Source: Candidatus Schekmanbacteria bacterium (GTDB lineage Bacteria > CSSED10-310 > JACPHN01). Taken from it: 64,000 nucleotides of DNA. The notes below the pieces were generated by a model, which was not told the origin of the DNA, ran no database searches, and saw only the letters and a program-made list of their open reading frames with translations. Made by a program: the position numbers and the translations under genes. Location: positions 70,080 through 134,079 of the forward strand of contig JACPHN010000061.1 in assembly GCA_016188575.1 (NCBI GenBank), written 5' to 3'. Positions 35,693-44,921 of the stretch are shown here, piece by piece; position 1 is the stretch's first letter; each line of letters starts with the position of its first letter.

Positions 35693-36852
35693 GGCGCCTG
35701 CGACACTTGTAAAGGAGCATCACCCGACATTCGGCCGACACCCGTATCTGGGGTGCTTGCCGTATCGCCGTAGGGCACGGCGAGCAGGGCACCGCCCTGC
35801 CGCGCCGACTCGTGGGCGACGATCCCCGGCAACGTCATGGCGAGTGCCGTGGCGAGGCCGATCGCCGGCTCTCGTCCGGCGAGCAGCGCTTCGACGAGCT
35901 CCGCGGCCAGGAACGGGTAGCTTCCGTCGTGGCCGCTCGTGTGGCGCATTGTCGCCGGCAGACGTTGCAAGCGATCATCGCCTACCGCCCACGGCGCAGC
36001 TTCGCCGTGGGCGTGGAACCGCAAGCGCGCGGCGCCCGCCGCCGTCTCCATGAAGCAAGAGAGTTTTTCGCCGAACCACTGGGCGCGCTCGCCCTGGCAC
36101 GCCAGGCCCCACGAGACGGCGAAGCGGCAGATGGTTCCCGCCGCGGTGCGGCCGAGCGCTATCTGCGTGTCGAACGGGTTGGCGTACGCGTTCTGTGCGG
36201 CCTCAGGGAAGTCACCCAGAACGCGCTGTCCGAAGCAGGTGACGTGCGTCAGGCGTTCTCCAGTCACGCCGACGAAAAACCCCAGCGCGTGCGTGGCATA
36301 GAGCATCGGTGGAAATCCCAGCCGCCAGGTGGGCTCTGTACCTCGGTAGGACAGCGGGTGGCCGAACGTGCCGATTGTCGGATGATAGTACTCCGCCTCG
36401 CAGTAGCCGATGCGGCCGAGCTCGCCCGCGGCGAAGAGCTCCCTCGCCGCCATCGTCGGTTGCCGGTAGTAACTGGTCTCGTGCATCATGTACCGGCAAC
36501 CGCTACGCTCTTTGGCAATGCGAACCTGCTCGCATTCGGCCTGAGTAATCCCCACGGGGCAAGCGCTCACGACGTGTTTGCCGGCCGCGAAGCAGCGAAC
36601 GGCGTGCGCGGCGTGGCGCGGCGCTTCCGTAAAGATCGCGACGGCGTCGAAGTCGTCCTGGGCGCGGGCCAGCATTTCCTCCAGGCTGTGGTAACTCGCG
36701 CTGCAGCCATAGGCTTTCTGCAATCCCGCGCGCCGCGCGGCGTCCTCGTCCGCGACCGCCGTTACCCGGCACCGGGGATGCTCGTGCCAGCACTGTCGGG
36801 CTCCGAACCCACCGCCAACCACGGCCAGACGGACCTGTGTTTTCAAAGTCAC
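35656..36852 (-). CDS. Gfo/Idh/MocA-family oxidoreductase
   Basis: 398-residue NAD(P)-dependent dehydrogenase-like protein. The Rossmann loop is AVVGGGFGARQ, followed by DAVAIFTEAPRHAAHAVRCF and GKHVVSACPVG, where most relatives have EKP(L/M), so the canonical catalytic lysine is absent. The C-terminal domain begins near YYRQPTMAARELF. The substrate, probably a sugar or cyclitol, is unknown. Start is GTG at 36852 with AGGAG upstream. The last ~20 residues are encoded by a dispersed repeat and the GC-rich palindrome, so the native C-terminus is altered. Confidence 0.82.
   Translation of the reverse strand: MTLKTQVRLAVVGGGFGARQCWHEHPRCRVTAVADEDAARRAGLQKAYGCSASYHSLEEMLARAQDDFDAVAIFTEAPRHAAHAVRCFAAGKHVVSACPVGITQAECEQVRIAKERSGCRYMMHETSYYRQPTMAARELFAAGELGRIGYCEAEYYHPTIGTFGHPLSYRGTEPTWRLGFPPMLYATHALGFFVGVTGERLTHVTCFGQRVLGDFPEAAQNAYANPFDTQIALGRTAAGTICRFAVSWGLACQGERAQWFGEKLSCFMETAAGAARLRFHAHGEAAPWAVGDDRLQRLPATMRHTSGHDGSYPFLAAELVEALLAGREPAIGLATALAMTLPGIVAHESARQGGALLAVPYGDTASTPDTGVGRMSGDAPLQVSQAPPSLPRPASGGR
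35697..35739 (+). repeat. 43-bp inverted repeat, left copy
   Basis: Begins CCTGCGACACTTGTAAAGGA and ends TTCGGCCGAC. The copy at 37235-37277 lies in opposite orientation and matches at 41 of 43 positions by eye. The two enclose about 1.5 kb. Confidence 0.85.
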
Positions 36853-37104
36853 CCGAGATTCTCCTGCGTGAGACCGCCGGCTGTGAATGCTGTAGCCGAA
36901 CGCGCCGCACAGGTGCCGTCGGCCGCGTCAGCGCCGGCTACCTGCCATCCTCCCTCGAGGCTCATCCGCCACGGCAGCGCTGAGAAGTCACCGGTCTCGA
37001 ACGACTCGACCGCGCGAGAGCGACGGTCGGAGCGGCGGTCCCGGCGATGGCGCAAACGCTCGCCGCCACCCCAGGGCAAGACCCCAGAGAGAAAGAGAGA
37101 GACA
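36849..37104 (-). pseudogene. Broken gene for an exported choice-of-anchor-type protein
   Basis: A signal-peptide-like start (MSLSFSLGSCPGVAASVCAI) is followed, one frame away, by VESFETGDFSALPWRMSLEG and a CAARSATAF segment. This is typical of the SFE-GDF-LPW jelly-roll domain in secreted proteins. The frameshift and early stop leave only the first domain half. Its TGA overlaps the GTG start of the oxidoreductase, and the AGGAG in front of that GTG lies inside this fragment. Confidence 0.6.
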
Positions 37105-37234
37105 TGACGCGCCGCGGCATTCGGACCTCCCCGATCAGACCTGGTGCCTTGGATGCTAGCTCGCCCCCGCGAGTGAAGCAAGCTTCGAGCCTACCCCCAG
37201 ATCCTTCATGCCGTGCGACCACCGGAAATGTAAC

Positions 37235-37277
37235 GTCGGCCGATTATCGGGTGATGCTCCTTTACAAGTGTCGCAGG
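37235..37277 (-). repeat. 43-bp inverted repeat, right copy
   Basis: Inverted copy of 35697-35739. It lies in the 575-bp gap before the glycosyltransferase gene, in which no gene other than the broken exported-protein fragment is visible. Confidence 0.85.
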
Positions 37278-37429
37278 TGCATTGCGCTCGCCATGGTGAA
37301 AACCACCTTCCGCCGACGCGCGAAATTGACACGGCGAGGGATTTCTGGTAAGAACGCCTGCGCGACCTGCCGGCGGGCCGCTCCTTGGCTGCGGCCGCTC
37401 GGCCGGTCACCACGCATCTTTTCTCAACT

Positions 37430-38452
37430 ATGCCGATGCCAGCCGCTCCGCTCAACTGCGCCGACTCTCCTGCCGCGCCGGATTGCCCCACGGTGGGCAC
37501 GGCGGTTTACGCATCCGTGGTTGTTCCGGTCTTCAACAACGCCGCGACGCTCGCCGAGCTGCATCGCAGAATCGTCGCGGTGCTCGAGGCGCGCGGTGTG
37601 ACTTTTGAGATTCTCATGGTGGACGATGGCAGTCGCGACGAATCCTGGCGCGTCATCGCGGCGCTGTCGGCGCAGGATGCGCGACTCCGCGGGCTGCGGC
37701 TGGCACGCAACTTCGGGCAGCACGCCGCAGTTTGCGCTGGCCTGGACCGGATTCGCGGCGCCGTGGTCCTGTCCATCGATGCGGACCTCCAAAACGCCCC
37801 TGAGGATTTTCCGGCGCTGCTCGACGAATTCGAGCGCGGTTTCGAGTTTGTCAGCGGCTACCGGTCCTTTCGGCGCGACTCCTATTTTCGCCGCGTGCTG
37901 CCGTCGCTGCTGCTGAACCGACTGGTGCAGCGGGTAATCCATGTGCCGCTGCGGGATTACGGATGCGGCATCAATGCGGTCGCCCGCCGCCTGGCTGTGG
38001 AAGTCGGCCGGCACGGCGAGATGCGGCGGTTCCTCAAACCGCTGTTGGCGCTGCTCGCCGACTCCGCGTCCGAGGTCCCTGTCCGCCACTTGCCGCGCGG
38101 TGACGGCAAGTCCAGCTACAGCCTGACCCGCCTGCTCGCTCTGCAGCTCGACTTCTTCATCAGCTTTACCAGGACGCCCTTTCAACTCGTGGGCGCCACC
38201 GGCCTGCTGATGTTCGCCGGGGGGGCCGTTGGCGGCCTGCTCTACTTGATGATTCTCGGACTGCTCGGGGTCTCGCTCGGGCCTCGCGTGCAGGTTCTCC
38301 TACTGCTCGTGCTCGTCATCGGCCTGCAGCTCTCGGTGCTCGGCTTGCTCGGTGAGTACATCCTTCGCACTTATCACGTTGCTCAGGGCCAACCGCTCTA
38401 TGTGGTTCGCGACGACTCCGCCGCGCCGCCACGCGAAGGGATCCAGCCATGA
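37430..38452 (+). CDS. Family 2 glycosyltransferase (DPM1/ArnC-like)
   Basis: 340 residues: a GT-A catalytic domain (SVVVPVFNNAATLAELHRRI, EILMVDDGSRDESW, LSIDADLQNAPED, then LRDYGCGINAVARR) and two C-terminal transmembrane helices (LMFAGGAVGGLLYLMILGLL and VLLLLVLVIGLQLSVLGLLG). This is the polyprenyl-phosphate glycosyltransferase layout, moving a sugar from a nucleotide donor to undecaprenyl phosphate at the inner membrane. Start ATG at 37430. The stop overlaps the next ATG (ATGA), so it is coupled to the acetyltransferase-like gene. Confidence 0.88.
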   Translation: MPMPAAPLNCADSPAAPDCPTVGTAVYASVVVPVFNNAATLAELHRRIVAVLEARGVTFEILMVDDGSRDESWRVIAALSAQDARLRGLRLARNFGQHAAVCAGLDRIRGAVVLSIDADLQNAPEDFPALLDEFERGFEFVSGYRSFRRDSYFRRVLPSLLLNRLVQRVIHVPLRDYGCGINAVARRLAVEVGRHGEMRRFLKPLLALLADSASEVPVRHLPRGDGKSSYSLTRLLALQLDFFISFTRTPFQLVGATGLLMFAGGAVGGLLYLMILGLLGVSLGPRVQVLLLLVLVIGLQLSVLGLLGEYILRTYHVAQGQPLYVVRDDSAAPPREGIQP

Positions 38453-39483
38453 TTGGCTGCGCGACCCGCATGGCGTGCGCGGACGACGCCGCAGCAATCC
38501 TGGCGCTTGGAGTGGCATCGCCGTGCGCTGATTTCACGTTCTATCGGCGATACGGTCACGATTTTGCCGTAGATTATCTGAGCTTCGAGCTGCGCCGCTT
38601 CTTGCGCGAAAGCGACGCTGTTGCCGTGGTGGCCACGGCCGGCGATGAGATCATCGGCTTCGCCGGAGCCCGGCCAAGCCCCTGGGAGAGCGGCCACTTC
38701 GCGATCCCGATGGCAACGAGCGCGTTTCTGCTGAGCGCGGCGCGCGCCGAGCGGGCCGCTACCGTGACGGCTTTGCTGCCGGCGATCGAGCGGCTTCTTC
38801 TGGATCGCGGCGTGGCGATGCTGACCATGCGCATCGACGCCAGCGACCTTGCCGCACACCGCGCCGTCCAGGGCCGCGGCTACTTTCATGCCGATACGAT
38901 GCTTACCCACCTCCTGGAAGCGTACCCGGCACCGTGCCGTTACCCACACATCGACCCGGCGTATGTCGCCACGAGCTATGCACCCGACCGCTTTCACGAG
39001 GTCGACCGCGACGAGCTTGCGCCGCTCTCCGACTTCATGAGCAAGGCGTTTCGCACCGACCGCTATCATGCCGACCCGCGGCTGCCCGTGGCACGAAGTG
39101 ACGCGCTGTACGCGGAGTGGTTTCGCAACGCGTTCGAGGGCGCGTGGGCCGATGGAATCCACATCGTCCGCAAGCACGGTCGACTGGTGGGCTTCTGCTG
39201 CTTCAAGCAGCTCAAGGATGTGCTCGACCGCTACGGAGTCAACATTGTAGGCCGATATGTGACCTGCGCCCTACCTGATGGCAGGGGGGGGGCCATGTCG
39301 TGCCTCGTGGATGCCTGCTACCGGTCGTGTCCCTGCGGAAGCGCCTTCTCAGAGTACGACATGGTCGTTCAGAATCTTCCCGCGATCAACACGGCCATCA
39401 ACCATGGCTGCCACCTGGTCCGCACGCGTTACACCTATCACTGCTGGCTGCGACCGGCGCGGCGCCGTCGCCGCTCGTCCTGA
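38449..39483 (+). CDS. GNAT-type N-acyltransferase, sugar-modifying candidate
   Basis: 344 residues with two GNAT-like halves. The second half contains IHIVRKHGRLVGFCCFKQL and DVLDRYGVNIVGRYVTCALP, followed by a conserved NLPAINTAINHGCHLVRTRY end that resembles the dTDP-fucosamine acetyltransferase RffC/WecD and related proteins, which acylate amino sugars on cell-surface glycans. Translationally coupled to the polyprenyl-phosphate glycosyltransferase, which supports a glycan or lipid-A decoration role. No specific substrate can be named. Confidence 0.65.
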   Translation: MIGCATRMACADDAAAILALGVASPCADFTFYRRYGHDFAVDYLSFELRRFLRESDAVAVVATAGDEIIGFAGARPSPWESGHFAIPMATSAFLLSAARAERAATVTALLPAIERLLLDRGVAMLTMRIDASDLAAHRAVQGRGYFHADTMLTHLLEAYPAPCRYPHIDPAYVATSYAPDRFHEVDRDELAPLSDFMSKAFRTDRYHADPRLPVARSDALYAEWFRNAFEGAWADGIHIVRKHGRLVGFCCFKQLKDVLDRYGVNIVGRYVTCALPDGRGGAMSCLVDACYRSCPCGSAFSEYDMVVQNLPAINTAINHGCHLVRTRYTYHCWLRPARRRRRSS

Positions 39484-39514
39484 ACGCAAGCCGGCGCCAA
39501 TGTAGGGCCGTTAC

Positions 39515-41143
39515 ATGAGCAAGATCTTTGCGCGGGGCGTGCTGCGAATCCCGCTGCCGGGTCAGTGCGCAGATCTCGAGCAACTGGCTGCGGCAGTGCT
39601 GTCCGGGGTGCTCCTCTCGTTTTCCTTCGCGGGTCCGGCCGTGCATCCACTCGCGTTCGTGGCCTTCGTGCCGTTGCTTTGGAGCTGCGAGCGCCTGCCG
39701 CCGCGCGCCGCTTTCATGCACGGATGGGCCTGCGGCGTCAGTTTTTTCGCCATTTCGCTTTCCTGGCTTATCGAGACGATTCGCGGCTACACCTCGCTTG
39801 ACCTGCTTCTCTCCTCCACCCTCATCCTGCTCCTGGCGCTGGTTCTCGGGGTGTTTCCGGGAGCGGCGACAGTTGCGGCGCAGCTCGTCGCCCGCCGCTT
39901 CGCTGCGACCGCCGCCGGGGAGTCCGCGCACCGCACCGAGACCGTGGTGAGAGCGCTCCTGTTTCCCTGGACGTGGGTGGCATCGGAATATCTGCGCGCC
40001 TGGATCATGGGTTTCGGCTGGAACAGTGTCGGCTACTCACAATACCGTGCGTTGCCCATCATCCAGGTGGCAGACGTCGGCGGCGTCTACCTGGTTTCGG
40101 CCGTGCTTGTTTGCGCGAATTGCGCGCTCTACAGCCTGCTGCGTGTTCCCGGCTGGCGCGCTCGCCTCGGCTCCGCGGCAATTCCCGCGCTGGTCGTCGG
40201 CGCGGCCCTCGGATACGGCCAGTTGCGCCTGCAACAAGTCGTCCGGCAGCTCGAAACAGCGCCTCAGGTAAGCGTTGCCGTGGTGCAGAACAACATCGAG
40301 CAGCACACGAAATGGCTGCCGCAAATGACCAACGTGTGGGTCAGCCGGCAACTTCGCCTGACCAGGACGGTTCTGGCGGAGGCCGCCGCTGCAAAAGCCC
40401 GAATCGACGTGATTATCTGGCCCGAAGGCGCGGTTACCGTTGACCTCGATCGCGACAACGCCGTCCGCCGCAGGGTAACCCGGGAGGTCGCCTCCCTCGG
40501 AGCTCATCTCGTTCTCGGAGCCGGAGCCACCGCGCGGAGCTCGGACGCACCGACCAACACCGTCTTTCATATTTCGCCGGATGGGAGAATCGTGAACCGA
40601 TACGACAAGATTCGGCTCGTTCCGTTCGGCGAATACGTCCCCTACCAGTCCATACTCTTCTTTGTAAAGAAGATGGTCTGGCAGCCCGCCGAGTTCGCCG
40701 TGGGCGAAGAATTCACCAAGTTCCACATCAATGGCGCCCGACTCTCTCCCTACATTTGCTACGAGACGGCATTCCCGGAGCTGCTTCGCCAGTTCGTCGC
40801 CGGAAAGGAAGGCGCGCGCATGCTGGTCAACGTCACCAATGACGCGTGGTTCGGCGCGTCCTGGGGACCCGAGCAGCACTGGGCGATGACGGCGCTACGC
40901 GCCGTGGAAAACCGCGTCCCCATTGCGCGCGCGGCACAAACAGGGATCTCCGGCTTCGTCTCCGCCACCGGCGAAATTCTGATGCAAGGCCCGCGCTTCG
41001 TCGAGGGCGCCTGGTGGGCTCGTCTCGGTCTCGGTGTCGAACCCTCTCTGTACACGCGCGCCGGAGACGTCTTCGCCATTGTCGTGACCTCCCTGATGCT
41101 CGCTGTCACCGGGCTGACCGCCCTGCGGCGTCCGGCAAATTGA
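39515..41143 (+). CDS. lnt: Apolipoprotein N-acyltransferase
   Basis: 542-residue inner-membrane enzyme that adds the third acyl chain to lipoproteins. About six hydrophobic segments occupy the first 230 residues, followed by a nitrilase-like domain with the catalytic triad Glu in DVIIWPEGAV, Lys in YDKIRLVPFGEYVPY and Cys in SPYICYETAFPEL, and one more C-terminal membrane segment. Length and motif order are normal. 31 bp after the acyltransferase-like gene, same strand. Confidence 0.95.
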   Translation: MSKIFARGVLRIPLPGQCADLEQLAAAVLSGVLLSFSFAGPAVHPLAFVAFVPLLWSCERLPPRAAFMHGWACGVSFFAISLSWLIETIRGYTSLDLLLSSTLILLLALVLGVFPGAATVAAQLVARRFAATAAGESAHRTETVVRALLFPWTWVASEYLRAWIMGFGWNSVGYSQYRALPIIQVADVGGVYLVSAVLVCANCALYSLLRVPGWRARLGSAAIPALVVGAALGYGQLRLQQVVRQLETAPQVSVAVVQNNIEQHTKWLPQMTNVWVSRQLRLTRTVLAEAAAAKARIDVIIWPEGAVTVDLDRDNAVRRRVTREVASLGAHLVLGAGATARSSDAPTNTVFHISPDGRIVNRYDKIRLVPFGEYVPYQSILFFVKKMVWQPAEFAVGEEFTKFHINGARLSPYICYETAFPELLRQFVAGKEGARMLVNVTNDAWFGASWGPEQHWAMTALRAVENRVPIARAAQTGISGFVSATGEILMQGPRFVEGAWWARLGLGVEPSLYTRAGDVFAIVVTSLMLAVTGLTALRRPAN

Positions 41144-41187
41144 GCGGCCAGCTCACGAGCCCCGGCGCGGCGACGCTACGCCTACGC

Positions 41188-42126
41188 CTACGCCAGGCGA
41201 ATGCGCGGATCGAGCCACGCGTACACCAGGTCCACGAGGATATTCGCGAGCACCATCAAAGCCGAGGCGAACAGCACCGTTCCCATGATCACCGGCACAT
41301 CCACGTTGAAGATTCCCTCGATCGCGAACTTGCCGATGCCGGGGATCGCAAAGATGCTCTCCGTGACGACCGCACCCCCCATCAGCACGCCCACGTCGAG
41401 GCCCAACATGGTGACCACCGGAATGAGGCTATTGCGCAATACGTGCCGCATGACCACGTCCTGCATCTCGAGGCCCTTGGCCTTGGCAGTGCGGACGTAG
41501 TCGAGTCCAAGGACTTCGAGCATCTCCGAGCGCAGAATGCGGCTGTAGTACGCCGCCCCGGTGATCCCGAGCGTCAGGCAGGGCAGGATCAGGTGGTGGA
41601 CGTGCTCGAGAAAGGTGTCACCGTAGCCGCCCATGGGAAAGGCGCCGAGCTGGAAAGACAGGAAGTATAGCAGCATGACGCCGAGCCAGAACGTCGGGGC
41701 GGAAATCCCGAACAGGGCGCCCACCATGCCCGTGTGATCGGCCCAGGTGCCCTTCCGGACGGCGTTGAGGATGCCGATCGGGATGCCAATCAGCAGTTGC
41801 ACCAAGATAGCGCCGACGGCCAGCGCGGCGGTGCGCGGGAAACGCTCGATCAGGCCATCCAGGACTTCTTCCCGCCGTTGATACGAGCGCCCCAGGTCGA
41901 GCTTGACGACGAGCCGCGTGATGAAGCGCGCGTACTGAACGACGAGCGGCTCATCCAGCCCCAGGTTGGCGCGGATCTGGCGCACGGTCTCGGGGCGGGC
42001 GTGCGGCCCGGCGATCATCTTGGCCGGGTCGGACGGAATGCTCATCGTCAAGAAGAAGACCGCGGTGGCGACCCCCCAGATCACCAGCAGCCCCCATCCC
42101 AGGCGGCGAACGGCGAAGCCGATCAT
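41188..42126 (-). CDS. Peptide ABC transporter permease, DppB/OppB type
   Basis: 312 residues with six transmembrane segments, the N-terminal MIGFAVRRLGWGLLVIWG and the permease EAA-like loop (YVRTAKAKGLEMQDVVMRHV). It is the first-type inner-membrane channel subunit of an oligopeptide or nickel-peptide importer. ATG at 42126 overlaps the stop of the upstream fused permease-binding protein (ATGA). No DppD/DppF ATPase genes are nearby; they must be elsewhere. Confidence 0.92.
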   Translation of the reverse strand: MIGFAVRRLGWGLLVIWGVATAVFFLTMSIPSDPAKMIAGPHARPETVRQIRANLGLDEPLVVQYARFITRLVVKLDLGRSYQRREEVLDGLIERFPRTAALAVGAILVQLLIGIPIGILNAVRKGTWADHTGMVGALFGISAPTFWLGVMLLYFLSFQLGAFPMGGYGDTFLEHVHHLILPCLTLGITGAAYYSRILRSEMLEVLGLDYVRTAKAKGLEMQDVVMRHVLRNSLIPVVTMLGLDVGVLMGGAVVTESIFAIPGIGKFAIEGIFNVDVPVIMGTVLFASALMVLANILVDLVYAWLDPRIRLA

Positions 42127-44795
42127 GGCACGCTCCTCTGATTCGCGATGGCGACCCCATCGAGCCGCGCCCGCATCGCCACGTCGCGATAGTTGCGTGG
42201 CCATACGGGATGAATGTGATATCCGTGCTTCCCCTGCACATAGGGCTGGGTCGGCTCGTTCTCGACGGAATGGTACTGAAAGACCCAGTACGCCTCGTCT
42301 ACGACGATGCGCTCGGCCTCCTGATAAAGCCGCATGCGGGTCTCATGGTCGAGCTCGCGCGCGGCGCGGTCGAGCAGGTCGTTGAGCACCGGATTGTCCA
42401 CATAGGTGTCGTTGCTCGAGTTCTCGTCCGCGATGTAGCGACCGTGGAACTTCGTCTCCAGAAAGTTGCTCGGATCCGGATAGTCTTGAATCCACGCGGT
42501 GTAGGCGTATTGCACCGTTTTCGGCCGGCCGACAGCCGACAGGTAGGCGGGGAAAGTGACCGGCTTGAGGTCGACGCGCACGCCCACGGCAGCAAGGTCG
42601 GCCTGGATTGCCTGTGCCGTCTGGCTGCTGGCTTCGTCGTTCAGATGCCAGTATTCGACCGGCACATCGATCCCGTGCGCGTAGCCGGCCTGCGCGAGGA
42701 GCTCGCGCGCCTTCGCGGGATCGTAGCCGTAACCCTTCAGGCCGGCATTGAAGCCCGGAACGACCGGCGGGATCACCCCGTTGGCGATGACGGCGCGCCC
42801 ATTGCGGAGCTTCAGCAGCTTTTCCTTGTTCACCGCCCAGTTGAATGCCTGGCGCACGAGCTTGTTGTCGAAAGGCGGCATGCGTGTGTTGAGCAGGTCC
42901 GCGAAGACGTCGGCCGCCGGACGCGTGACCATGGCATCGGACCACTCCGGTGCCGTCTTCATGAAGAGATAGTCCGGTGAGGTGATCCGGTACAGAGTGT
43001 CGTATTCCCCCTGCTGAAAACGCAGGAAGGAGAGCTCGCGCGAGACGTTTTCGTCGGCCACCACACCGTCGAGGTAGGGCAGCCTTGGATCCCAGTATTG
43101 ATCGAAACGCTCGAAGCTGATGTGCTGACCTTGCTTCCATTCCTTGAGGCGGAAGGGGCCGGTGCCGACGGGGTGCTGCGTGAAGGATTCGCCCCAGCGC
43201 TCGACCTCTTCGCGCGGTACGGCCGCTCCGAAGGGCATGGCGATGATGTTCAGGAAGACGGGGCGCGGCTCCTGCAAATGAAAGATGATCGTCAGCGGGT
43301 CGGGGACCTCGATGCCGGATGCCTCTTGCTGCTCGCCTTTCATGACCGCCTCGGCACCGACGACGACCTCGTAGAAGGGCGCCCCGGGTGAGCCCGTCTG
43401 CGGTTTGAGGAGCCGCTCGATGCTATATTTGTAGTCCGCGGCCGTGCACGGTCTGCCGTTGTGGAAGCGGACATTGTCGCGGAGGTGAAACGTGTACGTC
43501 AGCCCGTCGGCGGAAACCTCCCAGCGCGTCGCCACTCCGGGAATGAGATTGGCATCCTCGTCGTAGTCGATCAGGGCGTTGTAGAGCAGTCGTTCCGCCA
43601 TTGCCGATTCGGCGTCGTAGGCGATCGCCGGGTCCAGGCTGCGGAGCGAGTCGTTAATCGAGGTCCGCAGCACGCCCCCGTACAGCGGCTCGTCCGTAGG
43701 CGTGGGACGGATCGGCCGGTAGTAGGTGTCACTGCCCAGGGCAGATCCGAGCGCGATGGCCACGAGCGTCGCCGGCGCCAGCCACAACCACCGCAGCACC
43801 GGCAACGAAATCGTCTCACCGACGCGATATTCCCGTGGATCCATCACATCGCGTAGGCCGTCGCCCAGCAGGTTGAAGCCGAGCACCACGAACACGATGC
43901 ACAGCCCCGGCCAGATGACCAGCCACGGCGCGTTGCGAAAGTAGGGCTGCCCCTCCTGGATCATGTTGCCCCAGGACGGGATCGGCTGCGGCACGCCCAG
44001 CCCGAGATACGACAGAGTTGATTCCGCCAGAATCGCTCCGGCGACGCCCATCGTGGCAATCACGGTAAGCGGCCCGATGACGTTTGGCAGCACGTGCCGG
44101 ACAATGATGTACGAAGAATGTGCGCCGAGCGCGCGCGCTGCCTCGACGAACTCCTTCTCTCGCAAGGCGAGCGTCTTACCCCGCACCACGCGAGCCGACG
44201 TGGTCCAGCCGAGCAGGCCGATCGCGAGCAAAACGACGAAGCTCGGCACGAGATTGCCAACAGACTCATGGACGCTGTGGGTCAGCGTCACCCGCAATCG
44301 GCTCAGCGCCTGCGTGATGGCGTCGTTCTGGCGTAGCACCGTGGAGAGCGCAATGACGAAGAGGAGATACGGAAAGGAGAGCACGAAATCCGTGAATCGC
44401 TGTAGAATGGCGTCGACGCGTCCCCCGAAGTAGCCGCTGACAATGCCGATTGTGAGCCCGATCACCACGGAGATCAGCGTGGCCGCCAGGCCCACGACGA
44501 GGCTGATCTGGCTTCCCCAGAGCAGGCGCGAAAGCACGCTTCGCCCCATGCGGTCCGCTCCCAGCGTCAGCCTGCCGGTGTAATGCCGGCCATCCGCCAG
44601 CGTCTCATCGACCTGCGTTCCCGGAGGTGCCGGCGCTCCGAGCTCGGTCAAACCGCTGGAAATGAGCTGAGCGTCGTACGGGATGGGCGCGAGCACGGGT
44701 GCCGCCATGCTCACGGCGCAGATAACCACCGTCAAGATGAGCCCCACCAGCGCCATACGATTACGGCGGAACTGCCGCCACATTCGGTTTTCCAT
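42123..44795 (-). CDS. Fused DppC-type permease and SBP_bac_5 peptide-binding protein
   Basis: 890 residues. Residues 1-~350 are a DppC/OppC permease (MWRQFRRNRMALVGLILTVV at the start, EAA loop FVEAARALGAHSSYIIVRHV, SYLGLGVPQPIPSWGNMIQE). After a further membrane helix (LWLAPATLVAIALGSALG) a complete family-5 solute-binding domain follows (YGGVLRTSINDSLRSLDPAI, DGLTYTFHLRDNVRFHNG, AFNWAVNKEKLL, WIQDYPDPSNFLETKF). These are normally separate proteins. ATG at 44795 has GGAGAAAG; a GTG at 44813 would add six residues. The binding domain would be held outside the membrane by the helix. Confidence 0.9.
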   Translation of the reverse strand: MENRMWRQFRRNRMALVGLILTVVICAVSMAAPVLAPIPYDAQLISSGLTELGAPAPPGTQVDETLADGRHYTGRLTLGADRMGRSVLSRLLWGSQISLVVGLAATLISVVIGLTIGIVSGYFGGRVDAILQRFTDFVLSFPYLLFVIALSTVLRQNDAITQALSRLRVTLTHSVHESVGNLVPSFVVLLAIGLLGWTTSARVVRGKTLALREKEFVEAARALGAHSSYIIVRHVLPNVIGPLTVIATMGVAGAILAESTLSYLGLGVPQPIPSWGNMIQEGQPYFRNAPWLVIWPGLCIVFVVLGFNLLGDGLRDVMDPREYRVGETISLPVLRWLWLAPATLVAIALGSALGSDTYYRPIRPTPTDEPLYGGVLRTSINDSLRSLDPAIAYDAESAMAERLLYNALIDYDEDANLIPGVATRWEVSADGLTYTFHLRDNVRFHNGRPCTAADYKYSIERLLKPQTGSPGAPFYEVVVGAEAVMKGEQQEASGIEVPDPLTIIFHLQEPRPVFLNIIAMPFGAAVPREEVERWGESFTQHPVGTGPFRLKEWKQGQHISFERFDQYWDPRLPYLDGVVADENVSRELSFLRFQQGEYDTLYRITSPDYLFMKTAPEWSDAMVTRPAADVFADLLNTRMPPFDNKLVRQAFNWAVNKEKLLKLRNGRAVIANGVIPPVVPGFNAGLKGYGYDPAKARELLAQAGYAHGIDVPVEYWHLNDEASSQTAQAIQADLAAVGVRVDLKPVTFPAYLSAVGRPKTVQYAYTAWIQDYPDPSNFLETKFHGRYIADENSSNDTYVDNPVLNDLLDRAARELDHETRMRLYQEAERIVVDEAYWVFQYHSVENEPTQPYVQGKHGYHIHPVWPRNYRDVAMRARLDGVAIANQRSVP

Positions 44796-44921
44796 TTCTT
44801 TCTCCGCTACCACCAGTTGCCGCGCGCCTTCATGCTAGTCCAATGCGCGCTGCCGTCAAGAGCATCGGGCGCTCGCGGCTCGAGCCGCATCTGCTTCCCG
44901 TCGTCGCCGCGCCGCGACGAC

